From Paenibacillus sp. MAHUQ-63 (GTDB lineage: Bacteria; Bacillota; Bacilli; Paenibacillales; NBRC-103111), in the NCBI RefSeq assembly GCF_028765165.1, contig NZ_JARADB010000007.1:124001-188000 (forward strand): a stretch of 64,000 nucleotides of DNA. The letters run 5' to 3'. The position numbers and the translations under genes were made by a program. A model generated the notes under the pieces. That model was not told the origin of the DNA, searched no databases, and saw nothing but the letters and a program-made list of their open reading frames with translations. Positions 52,884 through 60,833 of the stretch are shown here, piece by piece; position 1 is the first letter of the stretch; each line of letters opens with the position of its first letter.

Positions 52884-53570
52884 TTACACCCGCAGCCACC
52901 AAACCCCGGCGCACTCAGGAACCCGCGTCCAGCCTTCCCGTACGACCCGGTCCGCGATGGCATCCCCGAAGAAAAATCGCGTCAGCCGCTCCGCTTCCTG
53001 CAAACTATCGAACCCATAATCGGTTCTTACCCAAGTACAGGAGAAGCCATATTCCTTCTCCAGCTGCGCGAAGTAGTCTAATAGAAAGGCGGGAGGGTCC
53101 GGCGTCTCGGAGGCCGTTCCGTAGTTTTCTATAATAATCGCGCATCCGCCAGGGCGCAGCACGCGCTTGATCTCGGCCATCACCTGACGGATATCGGCCT
53201 GCCAGTTCGGCAGCGTGCTGCTTCCCAGATAGCAGATGCTCCACCCGGAGACGACCAGATCGACGCTGCGATCCTCAACCGGCAGCGCGCGATGGTCGGC
53301 AACCCGGGTGCTCCAGTTGCGCAACCCGGCTGCTCGCAGCTTATGAGCCGTGAGGTCCAGCATCGCTTGGGATTCATCGAGCGCCAGGATGGATTTGGCC
53401 TGTGGCGCCAAGGCGCAGGTAAGTCTTCCGGAGCCTGCGCCCAGATCCAGAATATCCAAGCCGGCAGCGGGCTTAATAGCATCTATAACAGAATAGAGGC
53501 TAGGTTGTTTGGAGATAAGCAGATCATAGGTTTCAGCTTGGGAGTGATAAATATGTTCATGGTCAGGCAT
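52884..53570 (-). CDS. Class I SAM-dependent methyltransferase
   Basis: 228 residues. SAM-binding motif I is ILDLGAGSGRLTCALA (about 39-54), with acidic LALDESQAML, motif II region DLVVSGWSICYLG and post-motif RVLRPGGCAIIIENY. The ubiE/YcgJ-like layout suggests a small-molecule substrate, not identified. AAGGAGGAAGAAGA precedes the ATG. It is followed upstream (80 bp) by a MerR-methyltransferase fusion on the same strand, so both may belong to one response. Confidence 0.88.
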   Translation of the reverse strand: MPDHEHIYHSQAETYDLLISKQPSLYSVIDAIKPAAGLDILDLGAGSGRLTCALAPQAKSILALDESQAMLDLTAHKLRAAGLRNWSTRVADHRALPVEDRSVDLVVSGWSICYLGSSTLPNWQADIRQVMAEIKRVLRPGGCAIIIENYGTASETPDPPAFLLDYFAQLEKEYGFSCTWVRTDYGFDSLQEAERLTRFFFGDAIADRVVREGWTRVPECAGVWWLRV

Positions 53571-53649
53571 TCTTCTTCCTCCTTAAGATGCGGATCATCG
53601 TTAACTTCTTCATCGTAAGGAGTGACGTTAGGAGAAGGTCAAGTTTTTT

Positions 53650-54696
53650 CTAATGAATCGGCACCGCATAAATAATTGTAAGCCAATCATTAAGCTGCCT
53701 GTGCTTGGTAATATAGCCGTTACATTCAAACGAATCTAATAAGGTGGAACGGATCGCATAATACTCATTTTGAATCAGGGGCAGCTGCTCGGCATCACCT
53801 TGCTGTGTCAGATCGTTCAAGATGTGCTCCTTCATCGCCTCGCTTGGAAACATCAGGTCCGTGATGCAGATGCGTCCGTGCGGCTGTAAGACGCGGCGCA
53901 TTTCTTCCAGCGCCAATATTTTCTGCTCATCCGAGATATGATGCAGCGCGAAGCTGGTCACAACGAAATCAAACTGCCCGTCCAAGTAGGGAAGTGCCAG
54001 CAAATTGCCCAGCTTCAGCTCCATGTGGGGATGCTTGCGCGCGCATTGCTTCAGCATTTCTATGGATTGGTCGGTGCCGGCCATCCGAATGCCCTTGTCC
54101 AGGAACTTGGCGGCCAAATTCCCCGTTCCGGTCCCGATATCCAATCCGCGTTCACCGGATCTGGGGGCGACCCAATCGACCGTCGTTTGCAGCGCTTGGT
54201 CATAATCCTTATATTCGTTATCATTCTTAGAGACGTAGTCGTCATGCGTTAGAGCCTGATGGTCGAAATTCCACTTGTCGCTCCAGTTTTTTCTCGTTTC
54301 CCGCAGTCTTTTGGAGCCTTCGGCCAGCAGGAAGATATCGTCCAGAGGAAGCGTTGGCTGGTGCTTCAGAAGTTCGATCATCGAGTCCGTCGTCTGAATA
54401 ATTTGCTTGAGCTCCAGCCATTGGGATACGAGGATGGACCGCTGCATCTCCAAATAATATTGAAGCTGCTCGGTGTTCGCTTCGTCCGCGTCCGGCAGCG
54501 CTTTCTGAATATCTTCAATGGTCATGCCGGCTTCTCTGAGCGAAATGATCGTCTGCAAACGCCATACTTCTTTCTCGGAGAAGGTCCGGTAGGCGTTGTG
54601 TTCTTGTTTGTGCGGAGAAATCAGCCCCTTGGCTTCATAGAAGCGAATGGTTCGCGGAGAAATATTCAGCTTTGACGCCAGTTCTTTGATTTTCAT
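53650..54696 (-). CDS. MerR-type regulator fused to a methyltransferase domain
   Basis: 348 residues in two parts. Residues 1-70 are a MerR winged helix (KIKELASKLNISPRTIRFYE, then GLISPHKQEHNAYRTF) followed by the coiled-coil dimerisation helix to about 125. Residues about 150-345 are a class I methyltransferase (LDIGTGTGNLAAKFLDKG, GTDQSIEML, FDFVVTSFALHHI, VLQPHGRICITDL). It could be a regulator that senses SAM or a methylated ligand, or an enzyme that controls itself. I chose the ATG at 54696 because AAGGTGA precedes it; a GTG at 54708 is possible. Confidence 0.88.
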   Translation of the reverse strand: MKIKELASKLNISPRTIRFYEAKGLISPHKQEHNAYRTFSEKEVWRLQTIISLREAGMTIEDIQKALPDADEANTEQLQYYLEMQRSILVSQWLELKQIIQTTDSMIELLKHQPTLPLDDIFLLAEGSKRLRETRKNWSDKWNFDHQALTHDDYVSKNDNEYKDYDQALQTTVDWVAPRSGERGLDIGTGTGNLAAKFLDKGIRMAGTDQSIEMLKQCARKHPHMELKLGNLLALPYLDGQFDFVVTSFALHHISDEQKILALEEMRRVLQPHGRICITDLMFPSEAMKEHILNDLTQQGDAEQLPLIQNEYYAIRSTLLDSFECNGYITKHRQLNDWLTIIYAVPIH

Positions 54697-54855
54697 TCGA
54701 TGCTTCACCTTCCTTATCTACAATAAACCTTAACGTAAGGAGAATGTAAAGCGGAAGGAGCCGCATATTCTCTGCAAACTGTAACCTTTCCTATCTAATA
54801 AGAATAAAATAGTTTATAAGAATGCTAGTCCGTTCTGAAAGGAGGGGGAGCGTGC

Positions 54856-55536
54856 ATGGTAACAAGACAAGAATTCATCGAACTCGTTGCTCCGATTGCG
54901 GTGAAGCTTCGTCTGGACAATTCGCCGATATTCCCGTCCGTGCGCATCGCGCAGGCGATTTTGGAAACAGGCGGCAAGGTGAATGCGTGGAACAATCTTG
55001 TTGGATATAAGGTCGGAAGCGGCGTGACGACGCCGTATTGGCAAGGGGACAGAGTCTCGGCTACGACTTGGGAAGTCGTGAATGGAACCCGCTATGATCA
55101 TGTGCCAAGCGATTTCCGGGCGTATCCCACGATCGAGGCAGGCTTTCGCGATCAGGATCTCCTGTTTCAGTCCCCCCGTTATGTCAGTGTCAGGAATGCC
55201 CAAAGCCCGGGCGAACAGACGCAAGCGCTGCAAAATAGCGGATATGCAACGGATCCAGCTTATGCCAGCAAGCTTAACAATTTAATACAAGCGAATGGAT
55301 TAACGCGATACGATGAGGAGGTTATTCGAATGCTCGAGCAGCTGCAAGCGCAAATAGCGGCTTTACAGACGAGAGTTGACGCATTGGAAGGGCAAGCGGC
55401 TCTTAAGGAAGTACCTGTGTGGGCCAAAGCTGCGGTGGATGCGGCGGTCAAAGCCGGCCTAATCGATACGCCGAACGGCGGAAGCTATGATTTCTACCGG
55501 TTGTTAACGGTTCTGCACCGCAAGGGAATTGTGTAA
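54856..55536 (+). CDS. Glucosaminidase-domain (GH73-like) hydrolase
   Basis: 226 residues. The first 150 form a FlgJ/LytG-like glucosaminidase domain: PSVRIAQAILETGGKVNAWN contains the likely catalytic Glu in ILETGG, followed by NNLVGYKVG and YPTIEAGFRDQDLLF. A coiled coil (about 155-180, MLEQLQAQIAALQTRVDAL) links to a C-terminal motif VPVWAKAAVDAAVKAGLI and YDFYRLLTVLHRKGI, seen in phage endolysins. There is no signal peptide, which suits a holin-released lysin or a mother-cell enzyme. No phage genes adjoin it. Confidence 0.85.
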   Translation: MVTRQEFIELVAPIAVKLRLDNSPIFPSVRIAQAILETGGKVNAWNNLVGYKVGSGVTTPYWQGDRVSATTWEVVNGTRYDHVPSDFRAYPTIEAGFRDQDLLFQSPRYVSVRNAQSPGEQTQALQNSGYATDPAYASKLNNLIQANGLTRYDEEVIRMLEQLQAQIAALQTRVDALEGQAALKEVPVWAKAAVDAAVKAGLIDTPNGGSYDFYRLLTVLHRKGIV

Positions 55537-55575
55537 GGGAGGAAAAAAAGAGCCGCGGGTGACAGGTAACCAATC

Positions 55576-55737
55576 CTAGTACACGACGCGGCTTTTAATT
55601 TTGACGTTGTCTCCGTATTTCGCTTTCATCAATTTGGTTTGCTCCAGCATAAAAGCATAGATTTCTTTCAAGCGGTTCTTCTTAGGCTTAATAGTCTCTT
55701 TAATCTCACCATTCAATACAATGTCGTAGACGATCAT
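55576..55737 (-). CDS. Small hypothetical protein, 53 residues
   Basis: Small basic protein (MIVYDIVLNGEIKETIKPKK...) with a beta-hairpin-like start and a Lys-rich helix. The ATG at 55737 follows AAAGGAG by 8 bp; the 12 codons before it lack a ribosome site. No family is recognised. The arms AGCCGCG/CGCGGCT at 55552-55594 flank its stop codon and may form a terminator for the GH73 gene. Confidence 0.7.
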   Translation of the reverse strand: MIVYDIVLNGEIKETIKPKKNRLKEIYAFMLEQTKLMKAKYGDNVKIKSRVVY

Positions 55738-55909
55738 AGATACAACTCCTTTGTTTTGACTTTCTACTAACATTGTATGCGACGAATATTAAGCGACGAT
55801 TAAAAATTCTTTTCAAATTTGTGAACTATGTTAAAGGAATATGAAGTGATGCCTAATAATTATAAAAATACTGATAAATCTTTTTTATCACAAAAGGATA
55901 GGTCGAGCG

Positions 55910-56008
55910 TGTGTATAACTTTATACACAATATCCCCCAAGGTTTGATACCGATTAGGGGACATATTAACAAATTACCCACAGGATATACACATAATTCT
56001 GTGGATAA
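55910..56008. promoter_or_regulatory. DnaA-box cluster upstream of sda
   Basis: Three perfect matches to TTATNCACA: TGTGTATAA (55910-55918, reverse), TTATACACA (55921-55929) and TGTGGATAA (56000-56008, reverse). Two more have one mismatch: TTACCCACA (55974-55982) and ATATACACA (55985-55993). The first two form an inverted pair 2 bp apart. The cluster ends 69 bp before the sda start, consistent with DnaA control of sda as described in B. subtilis. The remaining 55738-55909 is AT-rich without other recognisable features. Confidence 0.85.
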
Positions 56009-56042
56009 CGGAACGCTTGTTCTATTTTTACCCCCATGATAA

Positions 56043-56048
56043 TATAAT
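56043..56048 (+). promoter_or_regulatory. Probable -10 of the sda promoter
   Basis: TATAAT 29 bp before the sda start. No good -35 lies 16-18 bp upstream (TTGTTC at 56017 is 20 bp away), consistent with an activator-dependent promoter. Confidence 0.5.
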
Positions 56049-56076
56049 TACAAATTATAGAATATAGGTGATTTCA

Positions 56077-56232
56077 GTGAGACAAATTAGTGACGAAACA
56101 TTGATCGATTCTTATTATAAGGCGCTGGATTTGAGATTGGAATCAGATTTTGTTGATCTGCTGCTCGCCGAAATTCAGAGACGTAATTTGAAGCTGCAAG
56201 TGTACGTGAAGGACGAAACGCCTCTGAACTAG
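56077..56232 (+). CDS. sda: Sporulation checkpoint inhibitor Sda
   Basis: Helical-hairpin inhibitor of sporulation kinases such as KinA that blocks sporulation when replication is disturbed. The 51-residue product aligns without gaps to my recollection of B. subtilis Sda (46 residues) over about 36 residues: MRQISDETLIDSYYKALDL, then ESDFVDLLLAEIQRRNL. Leu21 and Phe25, reported as kinase-contact residues, are conserved. The start is GTG at 56077, 7 bp after AGGTGA. The C-terminus (VYVKDETPLN) is longer and lacks the SVSS tail that affects proteolysis in B. subtilis. The DnaA-box cluster just upstream strongly supports the call. Confidence 0.9.
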   Translation: MRQISDETLIDSYYKALDLRLESDFVDLLLAEIQRRNLKLQVYVKDETPLN

Positions 56233-56259
56233 ATAGGTGTCTCATAGAGTTAACGACTC

Positions 56260-56505
56260 TCATAGATACGGAACGAGAATAGTTATACTTCGCTGACAAT
56301 CGGGGCAACTGACCACATGCAGGCATTGATCGCCGGAACCCGATATGGCGCCGTCCGACATCGAATATCCATCGATTTCCCTGTAAGGGGAGTAGGGACC
56401 GAGGTAGTCGCTAAGTCTGCCGCCATCGCGCATCGCGTGCGAGCATTCAGGGCATTCTGTGCTTAATTCCTGCAGGCCATTGCATACCGGACATATAGAT
56501 GACAA
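56260..56505 (-). CDS. Small zinc-ribbon protein
   Basis: 81 residues with three CxxC knuckles: CPVC (5-8), CPEC (18-21) and CPDC (67-70), plus Cys61; enough for one or two zinc sites. The middle is glycine/serine/tyrosine-rich. I do not recognise a family with known function. The start is TTG at 56505, 9 bp after GGAGG, and both lie inside a large hairpin (56504-56551). It is downstream of yumC on the same strand. Confidence 0.75.
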   Translation of the reverse strand: MSSICPVCNGLQELSTECPECSHAMRDGGRLSDYLGPYSPYREIDGYSMSDGAISGSGDQCLHVVSCPDCQRSITILVPYL

Positions 56506-56551
56506 AGGGGTATTCCTCCTAATCCGCAGATTAGGTATAGAATACCCCTTT
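56504..56551 (-). terminator. Two-tier hairpin after yumC, over the zinc-ribbon ribosome site
   Basis: Outer arms AAAGGGGTATTC (56504-56515)/GAATACCCCTTT (56540-56551), inner arms CCTAATC (56518-56524)/GATTAGG (56529-56535). On the minus strand it follows the yumC stop and covers GGAGG and the TTG start of the next gene. It may act as terminator, translational switch or both. Confidence 0.65.
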
Positions 56552-56564
56552 TTGCATCGATTGA

Positions 56565-57566
56565 TTATAATTTCAAGCTTGAACTATGTCCCGGTGAAAG
56601 TTTGGCTGTCGGATCGATATAGACTTTGGCATTGTTAATCGCCGTCGGTGCCTCGCCGAAGCCAACCGCGATCAACTTCAATTTACCGGGATACGTCGTG
56701 ATATCCCCGGCCGCAAAGATGCCTGGAATGTTCGTCTCCATCCTGGAGTCAACCACAAGTGAGCCGTTCTCAATCGTAAGGCCCCATTCGGCGATCGGTC
56801 CGAGGGAAGAGACGAAGCCGAAGTTGACGATCACCGCATCCACATCGAGCAAGGTGACTGCGCCGGATTTGATATTCTTGAGCGTCACCTGCTCGATGCG
56901 GCTGCTGCCGTGCAGCTTCGTGATTTCCGTTGGGGTGACGACGTTGACGCCAGACTTCAACAAACGTTCAACGCTATGCTCATGAGCGCGGAATTTATCA
57001 CGGCGGTGGATCAGCGTTACCCGCTCAGCGACCGGCTCGAGCATGAGCGCCCAGTCTACCGCGGAATCGCCGCCGCCGCTGATAACGACCCTCTGACCGG
57101 CGAAAGCATTCAAATCACCGACAAAATAATGAAGGTTCTTCTTTTCGAATTGCGCTGCTTCGGGAAGCTCCAACCGGCGCGGCTCGAAAGCCCCGACGCC
57201 GCCGGCGATAATGACTGCGCGGCTCAAGTGTGTATCTTTGTCCGTCGTGATTTCGAAGAGCCGCTCCTCTTTCTTCACAACCCGGTGTACTTTCTCTTCC
57301 AAGCATATATCTACCGGGAAGTGTTTCATTTGAACCAATAAGCTGCCGACTAATTCTTGCGCCGTCACTTTTGGGAATCCGGCTACGTCATAGATGTACT
57401 TCTCCGGGTATAGCGCTGCAAGCTGTCCGCCAAGCTGCGGCATGCTCTCAATAATTCTCACGGATGCCTGGCGCATGCCTGCGTAGAAGGATGCGAACAT
57501 CCCGGCAGGGCCACCGCCGATCACGATAATGTCGATAATGTCTCGAGTCGTTTCTCTCTCGTTCAT
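56565..57566 (-). CDS. yumC: Ferredoxin/flavodoxin-NADP+ reductase
   Basis: Thioredoxin reductase-like FNR of 333 residues that passes electrons between NADPH and ferredoxin or flavodoxin. FAD motif [24 protein letters not shown] motif [15 protein letters not shown], and [19 protein letters not shown] (each within 20) are present; there is no CxxC, which excludes thioredoxin reductase. The ATG at 57566 follows GGAGGAGTGG; upstream in-frame codons are ignored. In B. subtilis yumC adjoins the ndh-like yumB, as here in divergent form. Confidence 0.95.
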   Translation of the reverse strand: MNERETTRDIIDIIVIGGGPAGMFASFYAGMRQASVRIIESMPQLGGQLAALYPEKYIYDVAGFPKVTAQELVGSLLVQMKHFPVDICLEEKVHRVVKKEERLFEITTDKDTHLSRAVIIAGGVGAFEPRRLELPEAAQFEKKNLHYFVGDLNAFAGQRVVISGGGDSAVDWALMLEPVAERVTLIHRRDKFRAHEHSVERLLKSGVNVVTPTEITKLHGSSRIEQVTLKNIKSGAVTLLDVDAVIVNFGFVSSLGPIAEWGLTIENGSLVVDSRMETNIPGIFAAGDITTYPGKLKLIAVGFGEAPTAINNAKVYIDPTAKLSPGHSSSLKL

Positions 57567-57790
57567 CGTTTTCCACTCCTCCGTTTCATTATCCTTGCGA
57601 TGTGCATGGTGTAAGGAAAGCAGCAAACGGCCACAATCATTACTTCATTATAATCGCTTCATGGAAAATTAATGAAACAGAAAAGTGTGAATTCTTTATG
57701 TAAATCGCTTTATCAATATGATAAGTAATGCTTATAATGGTTGGACAGGCCAGACAAGGCTGGAAGCCTGATTTTAAGCCAAAATAGCAC

Positions 57791-57819
57791 TTGATATTTA
57801 CTTGTTTAAATTATATTAT
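57791..57819 (+). promoter_or_regulatory. Candidate ndh promoter
   Basis: TTGATA (57791-57796), 17-bp spacer, TATTAT (57814-57819). Another possible -10, TATACT at 57905, lacks a -35. The rest of the 57567-57995 gap contains a weak GGCC-rich hairpin near 57750 and the Rex-type box; nothing else was recognised. Confidence 0.5.
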
Positions 57820-57924
57820 ATCATGAGAATCGGTTTAGCATGTTGTGACGAAATTCATCCTGTTTCATCATAATTCACAGCATGTGAGAACAAACTAGTA
57901 GCAGTATACTACATTTGAAACTGT

Positions 57925-57942
57925 TTGTGTAATTTTTCACAA
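57925..57942. promoter_or_regulatory. Rex operator upstream of ndh
   Basis: TTGTGTAATTTTTCACAA matches the Rex consensus TTGTGAAWWWWTTCACAA at 17 of 18 positions. It lies 53 bp before the ndh ATG. Rex represses ndh in B. subtilis in response to the NADH/NAD+ ratio. Confidence 0.8.
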
Positions 57943-57995
57943 GATAGAGAAACCAACCATTGGACTACAAAATCGGATATGGAAGTGAGAGAGAC

Positions 57996-59186
57996 ATGAG
58001 TAGAATACCAAGAATCGTGATTCTAGGAGCCGGGTATGGCGGGATTCTTTCAGCTATTCGTCTGCAGAAAGAATTGAACTATAATGAAGCTGACGTAACA
58101 CTTGTCAATAAACACGACTATCATTACATTACCACACATCTCCACATGCCGGCAGCAGGTACAGATAATCCTGAAAATGCACGCGTGAACATTTTGAAAT
58201 TGATTGACGAGTTCAAAGTGGATTTCGTGAAATCCACCGTTACGCAAATCCGTCCTCATGAGAAGAAGGTCATTCTCGAAGACGGTACGCTCTCCTACGA
58301 CTACCTGGTTATCGGTCTTGGTGGTGAAGCTGAAACTTTCGGTATTCCGGGACTGAAGGAATACGCACTGAATATCCGCAGCATCAACAGCGTCCGCTTC
58401 ATTCGCGAGCACATCGAGTACCAATTCGCGAAGTACAAGCGCGAGCCGGATCGCAAAGATTACTTGACTTTCGTCATCGGCGGAGCGGGCTTTACCGGTA
58501 TTGAATTCATTGGCGAGCTTGCTGATCGCATTCCGCAGCTTTGCAAAGAGTTCGACGTCGATCCGTCCCTGGTGAAAATATATAATATTGAAGCGGCGCC
58601 AACAGCACTGCCGGGCTTCGATCCTGAGCTCGTTGAATACGCGATGAAAGTCTTGACAGACAAAGGCATCACGTTCAAGATCGGCACGGCGATCAAAGAG
58701 TGCACGCCTGAGGGCGTTCTGATTGCCGGCGATGAGTTCATCAAAGCGGCGACAGTGGTATGGACCGGCGGTATCCGCGGCAACCACATGCTCGATGAGG
58801 CCGGCTTCGAAACGATGCGCGGCAGAATCAAAGTCGACGAGTTCTTGCGTGCGCCGCAATTCGACAACATCTATGTAGTCGGCGATTGCTCCATCGTGAT
58901 GAACGACGAAGGCAGACCTTTCCCTCCGACAGCGCAAATCGCGATGCAGCAAGGGGAAGCGGTAGCGCATAATCTGATCGCGGCGATCCGCGGTTCACAA
59001 ATGAAACCTTTCAAATTCTCGAACAAAGGTACGGTAGCTTCCTTAGGTAAAGGCCAAGCGATCGGTATCGTCGGTTCCCGCAAGCTGAAAGGCAACGTAG
59101 CGGCCATGATGAAAAAAGTGGTTGATATGAGATACCTCTACATTATCGGCGGTATTCCGCTCGTTATTCGTAAAGGGCGCTTCTAG
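57996..59186 (+). CDS. ndh: Type II NADH dehydrogenase (YumB/Ndh-like)
   Basis: Membrane-associated flavoprotein, 396 residues, that transfers electrons from NADH to menaquinone without pumping protons. FAD motif ILGAGYGGILSAIRL, NAD motif IGGAGFTGIEFIGEL, and VVGDCSIVMNDEGRPFPPTA are intact; TAQIAMQQGEAVAHN is the usual quinone-side block. A C-terminal amphipathic stretch (MRYLYIIGGIPLVIRKGRF) can bind the membrane. The ATG at 57996 gives the canonical N-terminus. The Rex operator upstream suggests control by NADH/NAD+. Confidence 0.95.
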   Translation: MSRIPRIVILGAGYGGILSAIRLQKELNYNEADVTLVNKHDYHYITTHLHMPAAGTDNPENARVNILKLIDEFKVDFVKSTVTQIRPHEKKVILEDGTLSYDYLVIGLGGEAETFGIPGLKEYALNIRSINSVRFIREHIEYQFAKYKREPDRKDYLTFVIGGAGFTGIEFIGELADRIPQLCKEFDVDPSLVKIYNIEAAPTALPGFDPELVEYAMKVLTDKGITFKIGTAIKECTPEGVLIAGDEFIKAATVVWTGGIRGNHMLDEAGFETMRGRIKVDEFLRAPQFDNIYVVGDCSIVMNDEGRPFPPTAQIAMQQGEAVAHNLIAAIRGSQMKPFKFSNKGTVASLGKGQAIGIVGSRKLKGNVAAMMKKVVDMRYLYIIGGIPLVIRKGRF

Positions 59187-59214
59187 TTTATCATGAGGTA
59201 ACGGGGGGATCGCT

Positions 59215-59502
59215 ATGCGGCACTGCAGTGTCCAAGTAAGAGGACTTCTTACCCGGGATGAGCTGGAGCGGTACAACGCGCTGATTGAAGTCGGTCATTA
59301 TCTGGAGACGGAGAAGAGATACGATCATGTGGCCGTTGTGCAGAAGGAAATTGATATTCTCATTCTGCCTGCGATCGAAAGATTGAAGGAGAAGAGCCGG
59401 CAGCGCGACCGGGATACGGAAGCGTATCTCGCGCGCAAAGCGCAGATGGAAGCCGAGCTTGCGGCTGCACTGCGTGATGACGACGAGGATGATGAGGATT
59501 AA
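59215..59502 (+). CDS. Hypothetical charged protein, 95 residues
   Basis: A soluble, mostly helical protein (RDELERYNALIEVGHYLETE, later ERLKEKSRQRDRDTEAYLAR) ending in an acidic tail DDDEDDED. I do not recognise a family. GGGGGGATCGCT precedes the ATG. It lies 28 bp after ndh and shares its strand and terminator, so it is probably co-transcribed. Confidence 0.8.
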   Translation: MRHCSVQVRGLLTRDELERYNALIEVGHYLETEKRYDHVAVVQKEIDILILPAIERLKEKSRQRDRDTEAYLARKAQMEAELAAALRDDDEDDED

Positions 59503-59510
59503 CACATAGA

Positions 59511-59548
59511 AAGAAGCCTGCTCTTGCGAGAGAGCAGGCTTCTTTGTG
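59511..59548. terminator. Bidirectional terminator between ndh operon and hemQ
   Basis: Perfect 14-bp stem AAGAAGCCTGCTCT/AGAGCAGGCTTCTT with a TGCGAG loop, T residues on both sides. Confidence 0.93.
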
Positions 59549-59550
59549 TT

Positions 59551-60297
59551 TTAAACGGTGATAAGCTTGGTGAATTTGTCGGGGGTCAGCAGGTTGCCTA
59601 CGTAGAAATCGCCGAATTCGCCGAAACGCGCGCTCACTTCGTCGAAACGCATTTCGTAAACTAGCTTCTTGAAATGCAGCGGATCATCGGAGAACAGCGT
59701 TACGCCCCATTCCCAATCGTCAAGTCCGACGGAGCCTGTAATGATTTGTTTCACTTTGCCCGCATAGGTACGGCCGATCATGCCATGGCTGCGCATCATC
59801 GTTTTGCGATCGTCGGCAGGGAGCATGTACCAGTTATCATTGCCTTCACGGCGTTTATTCATCGGATAGAAGCAGATGTGCTTCGCCTTAGGCAGAATAG
59901 GCTTCAAGCGGGCCTGAATGTCCGGGTCATCCGCAGGATCAACGCCCGGCTTGGCCAAATAGCTGCTTAACTCAACGATAGATACATAAGAATATACCGG
60001 GATTGTAAAAGCGGCAAAGCTGGATTTGTTGAATGCATTCTCAAGATCATTCAGTTCTTCTAGGGTTTCGCGTAATTGCATAAATACGAAATCCGCTTTC
60101 TGACCAACGATGCTGTAGACGGCCGTGCTGCCCAGCTTATCGTTCTCAACTTGCTGCCAATCGGACAGAAATGTATTCAATTCTTCTATTGCATGCTTAC
60201 GCTCTTGCGGGGTTGCAGCATGCCATGCGTTCCAGTCGATCAAACGGAAATCATGCAGCGCATACCAGCCTTCCAGCGTTTGTACGGCTTCACTCAT
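59551..60297 (-). CDS. hemQ: Coproheme decarboxylase (HemQ/ChdC)
   Basis: Last enzyme of the coproporphyrin-dependent heme pathway of Gram-positive bacteria, 248 residues, chlorite dismutase-like fold. The motif YPMNKRR holds the Tyr, Met and Lys of the active site, and SHGMIGR contains the proximal heme His region. The ATG at 60297 follows GGAGGAACACCTC. It supplies heme B to CtaB and CtaA, encoded in the same window. Confidence 0.95.
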   Translation of the reverse strand: MSEAVQTLEGWYALHDFRLIDWNAWHAATPQERKHAIEELNTFLSDWQQVENDKLGSTAVYSIVGQKADFVFMQLRETLEELNDLENAFNKSSFAAFTIPVYSYVSIVELSSYLAKPGVDPADDPDIQARLKPILPKAKHICFYPMNKRREGNDNWYMLPADDRKTMMRSHGMIGRTYAGKVKQIITGSVGLDDWEWGVTLFSDDPLHFKKLVYEMRFDEVSARFGEFGDFYVGNLLTPDKFTKLITV

Positions 60298-60476
60298 GAG
60301 GTGTTCCTCCATTCAAGGCTAAATTATCCCCTACATTGTATCCAATTCATGGAGAAAGGGCAAATGAACAAAGGGTGAAGTGGCAAATGTTCAATTAGTG
60401 TACACTTTACCTGCGTGGTTCTCTGGATTACAATGAAAAGAAAATGAACGAGTTTCACATTTAGGGGGTACAGACT

Positions 60477-60761
60477 TTGCTGCAAATGATTATCGCCACT
60501 GTCTTGATGATGGTGTTGTTTTTTGGAATCGGTTTTATTTTGAACATGCTTATGAAAACAACGTGGTTCCCGCTGTATGCATTCATCGTGCTGATCATCG
60601 GTGTCGTCATTTACGGGTCAACGAGCTCCTCATCCTTCTTATCCAGCGGCGAGAGCTTTACGATTGTCGACATCATTCCGGCGATCGGCGGCCTGGTTGG
60701 CGCTGTCCTAAGCGGATCGGCCATCAAAGCACTGCGGATCAAAGGGTTCAAAATGTTCTAA
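60477..60761 (+). CDS. yuiB: YuiB-like small membrane protein
   Basis: 94 residues with three hydrophobic helices (about 4-23, 30-46, 65-82) separated by a Ser/Gly-rich loop. The N-terminal half (MMVLFFGIGFILNMLMKTTW) resembles B. subtilis YuiB, which lies near yumB/yumC there too. The start is TTG at 60477 with AGGGGGT before it. The function is unknown. Confidence 0.75.
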   Translation: MLQMIIATVLMMVLFFGIGFILNMLMKTTWFPLYAFIVLIIGVVIYGSTSSSSFLSSGESFTIVDIIPAIGGLVGAVLSGSAIKALRIKGFKMF

Positions 60762-60833
60762 TGTCATAAAAAAAGGCAGAGCGGGCTACGCTAAGGGGAA
60801 GAGATTGCACTTGACCTTACGGAGGAGACGACT

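Noticed and set aside
55910-56008. DnaA boxes as a chromosomal or plasmid origin
   Set aside because: No AT-rich unwinding trio, no dnaA or dnaN nearby; the neighbouring sda gene explains the cluster.
57843-57860. Second Rex-like half site TTGTGACGAAATTCATCC
   Set aside because: Only 13 of 18 positions match; the right arm is lost.
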